Source of the DNA: Chloroflexota bacterium
Lineage (GTDB): Bacteria; Chloroflexota; Anaerolineae; Anaerolineales; Anaerolineaceae
Reading direction: 5' to 3'
Assembly: GCA_016838895.1 (NCBI GenBank)
Contig: JAEKNU010000045.1
Location: 1-36,526 of the forward strand
Length of the DNA stretch: 36,526 bases
Shown here: positions 1 to 6,017 of the stretch, in pieces
Layout: each line of letters begins with the position of its first letter
Position numbering within the stretch: the first letter of the stretch is position 1
Program-made: the position numbers and the translations under genes
The notes under the pieces: generated by a model
The model's database searches: none
What the model was told of the DNA's origin: nothing
What the model saw: only the letters and a program-made list of their open reading frames with translations

Positions 1-2
1 AT

Positions 3-881
3 ATACAAAGAAAAAAAATCTATGCATTTGTTGTCATCTGCATGATCTGTAATTTATTTTTCCTTTTGCTATACAACAGCCCAAGTATCAGAATTGCTGT
101 CATATCTTTTACATCAATGATTATTGGAGGACTCATCGTCTGGGATTTGTTAAATAAACCCGTCTATGCATCAAAAATCAGATTTTTTATTGGCATAGCC
201 TATTTGATCCTTCTTGTGGTTTCTTTGCTACGTGGAATTGATGCAGCAATTGTAAATTATGGGAAATACACGCTCTTAAGTACTTCCCCTTTGCTAACAA
301 TTTTTATGGTTGCCGTATTTCTTTCCATTTTTGCGTCGTCATTTGGTTTTATTATCATGTGTACCCAGCGCTTCAATGATGAACTCAACAAACAATCTAT
401 CTTAGATCCCACGACAAACTTATATAATTGGATTGGTTTAAAAGAAATTTTGGAGAAAAATATAGCACAAGCAAAAATCACCGAGATTCCATTAACGATT
501 GCCATTTTTGACATTGATAATTTCAGGATAATCAATAAACAATATGGCGTTGAAGCTGGCGATTTCGCAATTAAACAGATTGCCTCCTATTTTCAGAAAT
601 ATTCACGTATGATGGATATCCTCGGTCGCCTGGGTGGAGATAAATTTGTGCTTATTCTCCCTAACACAAACTATACGGAAGGCTACAAAATTGTTTGTGA
701 AATAAAAGAAAAGATCGATAAATCCACGTTACAGATCAATCAGGATGCTTTAAAAATAACGACCAGCTTTGGCATTGCTATGTTGGATATGGACCAACCC
801 AATATTGACGAGCTCTTCAAATTAGCCGAGCAAGAACTATACAAAAGCCGAACACTCTCAGATGATAGCTATGGGACTTGA
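3..881 (+). CDS. Membrane GGDEF-domain protein, 5' end outside window
   Basis: C-terminal part of a diguanylate-cyclase-like signalling protein. The frame is open to the left edge of the window and hydrophobic before the first Met (ATG at 42), so the real start is probably upstream. From that Met, residues 1-115 hold about four membrane segments. A GGDEF domain follows, beginning at the DPTTNLYN motif (near residue 123). The signature reads GGDKF (198-202) instead of GG[DE]EF, so the acidic fourth residue of the active site is replaced by Lys. An RxxD inhibitory-site motif (RMMD, 189-192) sits exactly five residues upstream. By family knowledge, this points to a c-di-GMP-binding protein that may have lost cyclase activity. 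No phosphodiesterase domain follows. The family call is firm and the inactivity is inferred. Confidence 0.85.
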   Translation: MQRKKIYAFVVICMICNLFFLLLYNSPSIRIAVISFTSMIIGGLIVWDLLNKPVYASKIRFFIGIAYLILLVVSLLRGIDAAIVNYGKYTLLSTSPLLTIFMVAVFLSIFASSFGFIIMCTQRFNDELNKQSILDPTTNLYNWIGLKEILEKNIAQAKITEIPLTIAIFDIDNFRIINKQYGVEAGDFAIKQIASYFQKYSRMMDILGRLGGDKFVLILPNTNYTEGYKIVCEIKEKIDKSTLQINQDALKITTSFGIAMLDMDQPNIDELFKLAEQELYKSRTLSDDSYGT

Positions 882-1244
882 TCCTATGGCAGCAAATATT
901 TAGTACCAAATTTGGTAAATTCAACGATTTAGCATTTCCTTTTCCGCCAACCGGAAACTTCATGCACACCTCCCCTGCTGCCTAACACATGCTGATGCCT
1001 GTGTAGTTCGTGATTGAGCGATTTATGAATCCATTTTTACTTTCATCGCAATAAGCGCAATTGTGACATGCCTGCTTTGTCAGGGGCATATTCAGCATTC
1101 TCAAGGACAAAGCGCTTCTTTCTCTATCCACCATCAACCTGCGAGCAAAGCAAAACACCCCGCCTGATTCATTTTCAGATTGTTTGGAAAAATAATTAGT
1201 TTTCAAAATCGGAATAGAATTAAAATCAAAATTTTTTATTGCAA

Positions 1245-1289
1245 TTGATTGCAACTACCAACATTGTTTGTTATAATAAATGCAATCAA
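1245..1289. promoter_or_regulatory. Candidate metal-regulator operator (inverted repeat)
   Basis: TTGATTGCA (1245-1253) and its exact reverse complement TGCAATCAA (1281-1289) bracket the core promoter. One half overlaps the -35 box and the other the transcription start. The spacing suits a dimeric or tetrameric repressor of the NikR or MerR/ArsR kind, but no regulator gene is adjacent and the binding protein is unknown. Confidence 0.4.
1249..1277 (+). promoter_or_regulatory. cbiM promoter
   Basis: The -35 box TTGCAA (1249-1254) and a perfect -10 box TATAAT (1272-1277) are separated by 17 bases. The predicted start of transcription is near 1284, about 40 bases before the ribosome site of cbiM. 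Confidence 0.75.
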
Positions 1290-1322
1290 CTATAGGGGAA
1301 GACACCCAAAGAGAGAGGACTT

Positions 1323-2273
1323 ATGCACTATTCACCAGTCGCCATGCACATACCGGATGGATTTTTGAGCATTCTGGTCTCAATCCTTTTTTGGATCGTT
1401 TCTGTAATTGTGATAGCCATGGCAATAAAAAACATAAACAAAAATTTAAGCGAGAAACAAATTCCGCTGATGGGCATACTTGCAGCAGCCATTTTTGCTG
1501 GACAGATGTTGAATTTCAGTGTCACCGGCGGTACGTCCGGCCACTTATTGGGTGCCGCATTGGCAACCATCCTATTGGGTCCATGGCCGGCAGTCATTGT
1601 TATGACAGCCGTTGTATCTACACAAGCCATCATCTTTCAGGATGGCGGTATGCTGGCATTAGGTGCCAATCTATTTAATATGGCAGTGTTGGGTGTTTTT
1701 GTCTCTTATGCCATCTATCGCCTGATTCAAAGATCGGCAAGTGGAAAATCATGGGGGCTTTTTACGGGCAGTGCAGTTTCTTCTTGGGCATCCATTTTTA
1801 TTGCATCATTATCCGCTGCGCTTATGTTGGCGCTATCAGGCACATCCCCTGCTAATATTGCCGTACCGGCCATGGCTGCCATTCATGCCTTGATTGGTGT
1901 GGGTGAAGCCATCATTACCGTAGGGGCTATATCCTTCCTCTTTGCCGCACGCAAAGATCTCTTTCAGGAAACGGCCACAACGCCATCCAATAATCGTCCC
2001 ATCATCATAGGTGGGGCAATCATTACTATCGCACTGGCAATTCTCTCGCCGTTAGCCTCCTCGCACCCGGATGGTTTGGAGTGGGTGGCTGAACAGAACG
2101 GTTTTTTGGCTTTGGCACAAGAGTCCTTGTACCAGGTGGTTCCCGATTATGTGATGCCGGGTATCACGAATGAAGGATTGGCAACGATTCTGGCAGGCAT
2201 TATCGGGTCAGTTTTGGTTTTCTTTGCGGCATTTTTCACCGCCAGGTCCCGCAAACAGAGAAAAATATCCTGA
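1323..2273 (+). CDS. cbiM: CbiM/NikM-type cobalt/nickel uptake protein with fused PDGLE (CbiN-like) domain
   Basis: Substrate-specific membrane component (S unit) of an energy-coupling-factor Co2+/Ni2+ importer. The CbiM hallmark MHIPDGFLS lies at residues 8-16, followed by several membrane segments with a conserved GGTSGHLLGA loop near residue 70. The C-terminal part (about 220-310) has a SHPDGLEW motif and a last membrane segment, the CbiN/NikN-like PDGLE domain. ATG 1323 has a good ribosome site (GAGAGG four bases upstream). The family's metal site uses an N-terminal Met-His, which here would be ATG 1344 (no ribosome site) or require processing after the seventh residue. No CbiQ or CbiO gene follows. 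Metal specificity (Co or Ni) cannot be told from sequence. Confidence 0.9.
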   Translation: MHYSPVAMHIPDGFLSILVSILFWIVSVIVIAMAIKNINKNLSEKQIPLMGILAAAIFAGQMLNFSVTGGTSGHLLGAALATILLGPWPAVIVMTAVVSTQAIIFQDGGMLALGANLFNMAVLGVFVSYAIYRLIQRSASGKSWGLFTGSAVSSWASIFIASLSAALMLALSGTSPANIAVPAMAAIHALIGVGEAIITVGAISFLFAARKDLFQETATTPSNNRPIIIGGAIITIALAILSPLASSHPDGLEWVAEQNGFLALAQESLYQVVPDYVMPGITNEGLATILAGIIGSVLVFFAAFFTARSRKQRKIS

Positions 2274-2285
2274 CTTTTCACGAGT

Positions 2286-2312
2286 AGAGGCTACCAATTG
2301 GCAGCCTCTTTT
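2286..2312 (+). terminator. Rho-independent terminator of cbiM
   Basis: Stem AGAGGCT (2286-2292) pairs with AGCCTCT (2303-2309), with an inner CCAATTGG, followed by a short T run. It lies 12 bases after the cbiM stop, so cbiM is a single-gene transcript. Confidence 0.8.
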
Positions 2313-2443
2313 GTTATTGCATCTTCAGCCCTTTGAGATTACCCCTCACCGTTCACAGCATTTCGGTTAATCTTAATTTATCATTCACTAGAACACAATA
2401 TTGAATCTACCATCAGACCATGATTCATGGTTCAACAATAAGA

Positions 2444-3541
2444 TTACTCTATTTGTTTAAGGGGTATCAATCCATAAAAATCATTGGATAAAAACCGGTT
2501 ACCCAAGAAATTTTTTCCATTCGTAGTTGCTGTGACATGGATTAATTGACTTTGCGTTTCCATAGATTTTATGGTTAATAGTTCTGACCAACTCAGATTA
2601 TGATAATTAACAAATGACGGCGTATTTGTCAAAGCATCCTCTACAATTGGAAGATATTCTATTGCCAATGCTTCGGTTGGAAAGATATAAAACAAATCCA
2701 GGTCCGTTTGCTCGGATAGTGCATGGTATGTAACCAGCACATATTCCCAATCCAACTGGTAATTGTTGTTGTCTTTCATGAGAATATCTTCCAGATATGG
2801 CGTCATCTTAACTATTTCATCCATTTTTAAATTAAAAGCAGGCAAATCGCCGCTGGATAACAGCGTTAGCCCATGCGGATTATGGGTTTTTTGCACCATT
2901 TGTCGAATCTGGACCATCTGGCTCGCACTGCGCTCAGGGTTGTCTTTTTGCCAAATCATCGTTTCCACGTCGTCACAAGTTTGGCCAATCAAAATAACCT
3001 CCTCAGAAATACCAAAACAATACTGATCCTCATTCCCTGTATAAACCGCAAATTTCATACCCAGTGAAACCGCATAATTTTTAGTAAGTAAAGCCTGATC
3101 TATATTTCTTGCATCAAAGGTGCCACGCAAAATAGCGGCGTCCTGATCAACCAACACCAAGGATTGTGAAATGTCAGCTAAATCAAAACCATAAGCTGCA
3201 TACGTATCATGATTCGCAGGGTCCAGGTCTTGCGGGAAACCCTGTAATCCCTCGAATTGATAACCGATGATCAATTTTAATTTATCTTCCCAGGAAGCAG
3301 TACCGTCTATATCCGGCAACTTCAGATCTTTCCGCATCACCTCAAAATCAAAATAGTTGATTTGCATGCCGTATAAATCGGCCGGATGATAATCCACTAA
3401 TCCCTCAGGAATATACGCAAGCATATCAAATAGAATTTCCTGAGAGTGCCCGGTATTCTTTTTTTGAACCTGATTGATATTCAATGTCGTGCAGGAAATA
3501 CAAAAAATTAGCAGCATGATAAGGATCGTTCTTTTTTTCAT
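2444..3541 (-). CDS. Lipoprotein of unknown function
   Basis: A 365-residue protein with an N-terminal signal: MKKR, a hydrophobic stretch and a lipobox-like CISC with the acceptor Cys near residue 17. This predicts an exported, lipid-anchored protein. The mature part has no motif I recognise. It is soluble and rich in Asp, with alternating strand-like stretches (for example near 130-150 and 250-280). ATG 3541 follows a GGGG-containing ribosome site. The next gene upstream on the same strand is also a lipoprotein but is separated by a terminator hairpin, so the two are probably independent transcripts. Function is not assigned. Confidence 0.75.
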   Translation of the reverse strand: MKKRTILIMLLIFCISCTTLNINQVQKKNTGHSQEILFDMLAYIPEGLVDYHPADLYGMQINYFDFEVMRKDLKLPDIDGTASWEDKLKLIIGYQFEGLQGFPQDLDPANHDTYAAYGFDLADISQSLVLVDQDAAILRGTFDARNIDQALLTKNYAVSLGMKFAVYTGNEDQYCFGISEEVILIGQTCDDVETMIWQKDNPERSASQMVQIRQMVQKTHNPHGLTLLSSGDLPAFNLKMDEIVKMTPYLEDILMKDNNNYQLDWEYVLVTYHALSEQTDLDLFYIFPTEALAIEYLPIVEDALTNTPSFVNYHNLSWSELLTIKSMETQSQLIHVTATTNGKNFLGNRFLSNDFYGLIPLKQIE

Positions 3542-3619
3542 TGTGTAACCCCGTTTATACGATTATGCTGATTTTCGTCCATACCTATGTGATTATATTA
3601 TAAACCGAGATTCGATTCA

Positions 3620-3660
3620 TAAAGAAGAAACCCTGACACAAATATGAATGTCAGGGTTTT
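3620..3660 (-). terminator. Terminator of the 3684-4307 lipoprotein gene
   Basis: Perfect 11-bp stem AAACCCTGACA (3628-3638) with TGTCAGGGTTT (3649-3659). Read on the minus strand it is followed by TTCTTCTTT. It lies just after the stop of the minus-strand lipoprotein gene. Confidence 0.8.
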
Positions 3661-3683
3661 GAATAATTACAAATTTGGGTCTC

Positions 3684-4307
3684 TTACGGATTCTGTTTAT
3701 AATCCATTATCTCTAACGTATCTGACTTGATCTTCAATTCTAAATCCGCGTTCTTACCCTCGGCCGGATAATGATAAACAATCCAATAGCCTTCCAGTGG
3801 TAATTCGCTAAGCTCAACATATCCTTCATTCAGGCCAATATTTTGTAGATATTCCTTCATTTTGTCAACAAATAAAATAAAACGCTGTGAGGAAATCTTT
3901 TGCGAGACCAGATCACTTTTATCGGTTGTATTTTCTACGTAATATGCAATATGTCGGTCCGATTTTGTATAAATTGCACTCAGCTTAACAGGTGTTTTGA
4001 CCAATCCGTCACTTGGGATTCCCAAATAATGCAATTGCATATCCCCAAAAGCCTGATCAATTTGCGCAAGATTGCCTTCATAATAAAATTCGGCATAAAC
4101 CATATCAGGATAGGAACCTTTAAAAAATTGGCTTGCCGTTTTCTGGAATTCGTCAATCAACGTTGCACCAGTTACTTTATCGGGGATTTTTACCTCATAA
4201 ACAGGTTCTGAACTATTGGTCTGTCCCAGGGGTTTCTCTTTTGGTTCACAACCGACCAGCCCAACCGATATCATCACGAACAAAAATAACAAAACTGTCT
4301 TTCGCAT
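3684..4307 (-). CDS. Small lipoprotein of unknown function
   Basis: Signal peptide MRKTVLLFLFVMISVGL followed by a clean lipobox LVGC, so the protein is exported and lipid-anchored. The mature part of about 185 residues is mixed alpha/beta without a recognised domain. The longest frame starts at 4367, but GGAGG sits one base before ATG 4310 and four bases before ATG 4307, and the signal peptide begins there, so 4307 is preferred. A terminator follows. It is about 115 bases from the GNAT gene upstream and could be expressed with it. Function is not assigned. Confidence 0.75.
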   Translation of the reverse strand: MRKTVLLFLFVMISVGLVGCEPKEKPLGQTNSSEPVYEVKIPDKVTGATLIDEFQKTASQFFKGSYPDMVYAEFYYEGNLAQIDQAFGDMQLHYLGIPSDGLVKTPVKLSAIYTKSDRHIAYYVENTTDKSDLVSQKISSQRFILFVDKMKEYLQNIGLNEGYVELSELPLEGYWIVYHYPAEGKNADLELKIKSDTLEIMDYKQNP

Positions 4308-4421
4308 CATGCCTCCCTTGAAAATTCTATCAAGCAATTTCCAATCCTTATTTCCATTATAACCCAAGCGATATTGAAATGATATTGCATTAAAAGAACA
4401 GACTGCTACACTAGCAACCCA

Positions 4422-4871
4422 TTAAAGCGTAAGCTGATAAAAATTTGTGTTTCGCAATGTAAAACCAAGTTTCTGATAGAGTTTATTGGCTTCCACACGT
4501 GCAGCATTGGAAGTTAACAAAATGGCTTTGGCGTTTTTCTTTTTTGCCATATCTATGGCTTGCAGCGTTAACCTTTTTCCAATTCCCTTACCTCGATAAT
4601 GGTTATCGACAATTACATCCTCTATCCAGGCTTTGGTGCCCGTTGGCGTGGTATATAAAGCCAGCGTCAGGGCGCCGACAATCTTGCCATATGCTTCTTG
4701 ATCGCGGGCAATCAGGATATGAGTATTCTCTGCATCCACGATTTTGCGCAATAATGCCTGATCCGGCGGCGGATTATTCTTGGTTAATTGTGGAATCAAT
4801 TGTGCAAAGGATGCTTCCAGGCTGGCATCAACTTCCGTTACCAGGCTGATTTCGATTTGGAGTTGCTTCAT
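4422..4871 (-). CDS. GNAT family N-acetyltransferase
   Basis: A 149-residue single-domain acetyltransferase that would transfer acetyl from acetyl-CoA to an unidentified amine. The pyrophosphate-binding motif A is clear: VIVDNHYRGKGIGKRL (about 87-102) with the RxxGxG core. The C-terminal NAARVEANKLYQKLGF stretch is the usual motif B (Asn plus YQKLGF). Length is typical. The ribosome site AAGGTG lies three bases upstream of ATG 4871. Neighbouring genes give no hint of the substrate. Confidence 0.88.
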   Translation of the reverse strand: MKQLQIEISLVTEVDASLEASFAQLIPQLTKNNPPPDQALLRKIVDAENTHILIARDQEAYGKIVGALTLALYTTPTGTKAWIEDVIVDNHYRGKGIGKRLTLQAIDMAKKKNAKAILLTSNAARVEANKLYQKLGFTLRNTNFYQLTL

Positions 4872-4944
4872 AACACCTTACCTTTTGATCTATCTTAATT
4901 TTAGCCGAATTTCCAGAAGATGGGAAACCCTCGTGGAGGAGTTT

Positions 4945-5106
4945 ATGAGAATTAAATGTCACCACTACGAATTAGTATTTATGATCAGCTTATGCGCTTA
5001 CTTCATTTTGTGGTGTTTAGTCCAATCAAGATTTCCAAAACGAGCAACGTTTTGGCAGCTTTGCGTAATCCTTTCAATCCCCCGACAGGCAACTGCCTTA
5101 AAATGA
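4945..5106 (+). CDS. Possible small membrane protein, 53 residues
   Basis: ATG 4945 is preceded by a strong ribosome site (GGAGGAG, three bases before the ATG). The product has one hydrophobic segment (about residues 9-25) and a basic tail. There is no homology I recognise, and the end runs up to a palindromic repeat, so this may be a chance frame. Confidence 0.25.
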   Translation: MRIKCHHYELVFMISLCAYFILWCLVQSRFPKRATFWQLCVILSIPRQATALK

Positions 5107-5110
5107 TTCC

Positions 5111-5140
5111 CGTAGGGATTCAGCATGCTGAATCCCTACG
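5111..5140. repeat. REP-like perfect palindrome, CGTAGGG family
   Basis: Two 15-base arms, CGTAGGGATTCAGCA and its exact reverse complement, without a loop. Related palindromes beginning CGTAGGG occur at 10391 and 19567 in this window, which suggests a dispersed intergenic repeat family. It could form a hairpin but has no T run. Confidence 0.75.
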
Positions 5141-5208
5141 TTCGTAAACCAGTTAAATAATGTCTATATGCAGCGGTAGCGATTTGGGGGAGAATTGAGC
5201 CGAGGCTC

Positions 5209-5237
5209 TTGTATCCGCACTTTGAATTTGCTATACT
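5209..5237 (+). promoter_or_regulatory. gntR-GRE operon promoter
   Basis: The -35 box TTGTAT (5209-5214) and -10 box TATACT (5232-5237) are 17 bases apart. Transcription should start near 5244, which rules out the upstream ATG at 5244 as the gntR start. Confidence 0.65.
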
Positions 5238-5248
5238 AAATTCATGGC

Positions 5249-5265
5249 TGGTGGTCAGACCACCA
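5249..5265. promoter_or_regulatory. FadR/GntR-type operator
   Basis: Perfect palindrome TGGTGGTC-A-GACCACCA. The core TGGTCAGACCA matches the GGTCnGACC core known for FadR-subfamily sites. It sits at the predicted transcription start, where bound repressor would block RNA polymerase. The gene that follows encodes a FadR-type regulator, so autoregulation is likely. Confidence 0.75.
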
Positions 5266-5285
5266 CCAATCTCCCAGAGGTATCC

Positions 5286-6017
5286 ATGATCCAACTCCCC
5301 GTACAACAAATTCAGCTTCCTTCCCTGAAAGAAGCCTGTGTCCAGCAACTGGAAACCCTCATTCTTTCCGGCGAACTTCGCATGGGCGAGCGTCTGCCCC
5401 CAGAACGCGACCTGGCTGCGCAGCTCAACATCAGCCGGCCCATCCTGCATGACGCCCTGGTGGATCTGGAAACCAAAGGCCTCCTTGAAATCATCCCCCG
5501 CCGCGGTACCTATGTCAGTGATTACCGCCGCAATGGCTCCCTGGCCATTCTTTCCTCCCTGCTTAACTACCACGACGGCTCCCTCAATCAGGAATTAATG
5601 GGTAGTATGTTGGAAATGCGTTTGCTGATCGAGAGTGAAACCGGTCGGTTGGCAGCCGTCAACCGAACCGAGGAACAACTCAAGGAATTCCAAATCATCC
5701 TCGATGATGAAAAAAGCACGCCATGCAATGAAGTACAAACCCTCACCAACCTCGATTTCGCCTTTCATCACCTGATCGCCATCGCTTCCGGCAATCAGAT
5801 TTACCCTCTCATTCTTAATTCATTTCGCACTGTTTACACCAGTATCACTGGTGATTTTTTCAGCAAATATTATGATACCAGCGTCATCCGTACTGTCCAT
5901 CAATTTCATCAGAACATCATTGAAGCCATTCAACGCCAGGACGTCGAAGGCACCCATCAATTGATGATCAAAATGTTAAACCATGGTGAGACCTATCTGA
6001 AGGGAGATGTATCATGA
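5286..6017 (+). CDS. GntR-family transcriptional regulator, FadR subfamily (FCD domain)
   Basis: Local repressor or activator of the glycyl radical operon. An N-terminal winged helix (about residues 15-80) contains LPPERDLAAQLNISRP, typical of GntR helix-turn-helix domains. The all-helical FCD ligand domain (about 100-235) keeps the Asp and His residues that bind a metal or acid ligand in the family: LDFAFHHLI, VHQFHQNIIEAI and a His in the last helix. ATG 5286 is chosen because AGAGG lies five bases upstream and the longer start at 5244 falls at the predicted transcription start. Its stop overlaps the next gene's start (ATGA), so the genes are translationally coupled. The ligand is probably the enzyme's substrate or product, often a carboxylic acid in FCD regulators. 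Confidence 0.92.
   Translation: MIQLPVQQIQLPSLKEACVQQLETLILSGELRMGERLPPERDLAAQLNISRPILHDALVDLETKGLLEIIPRRGTYVSDYRRNGSLAILSSLLNYHDGSLNQELMGSMLEMRLLIESETGRLAAVNRTEEQLKEFQIILDDEKSTPCNEVQTLTNLDFAFHHLIAIASGNQIYPLILNSFRTVYTSITGDFFSKYYDTSVIRTVHQFHQNIIEAIQRQDVEGTHQLMIKMLNHGETYLKGDVS

Larger units (their letters stand above)
882..1322. other. Intergenic region upstream of cbiM
   Basis: About 440 bases without a supported gene. The right end holds the cbiM promoter and an inverted repeat. No B12-box or other riboswitch core was recognised. A 90-codon minus-strand frame with a TTG start and a CxxCxxC motif crosses this stretch, but no homology or good ribosome site supports it. Confidence 0.5.
4872..5285. 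other. Intergenic region between GNAT gene and gntR
   Basis: Holds a possible small ORF (4945-5106), a 30-bp perfect palindrome (5111-5140), and the gntR promoter and operator. Nothing else was recognised. Confidence 0.6.

Noticed and set aside
982..1254. 90-codon minus-strand frame with a CxxCxxC motif
   Set aside because: TTG start that overlaps the cbiM promoter, no ribosome site, no recognisable family; treated as intergenic.
882..1322. Cobalamin riboswitch upstream of cbiM
   Set aside because: No B12-box core was found, and the promoter lies only about 40 bases before the ribosome site, leaving no room for one.
2417..2431. Palindrome ACCATGATTCATGGT after the lipoprotein gene
   Set aside because: It has no T run on the minus strand and sits in a short spacer; it may be chance, so it is not listed as a terminator.
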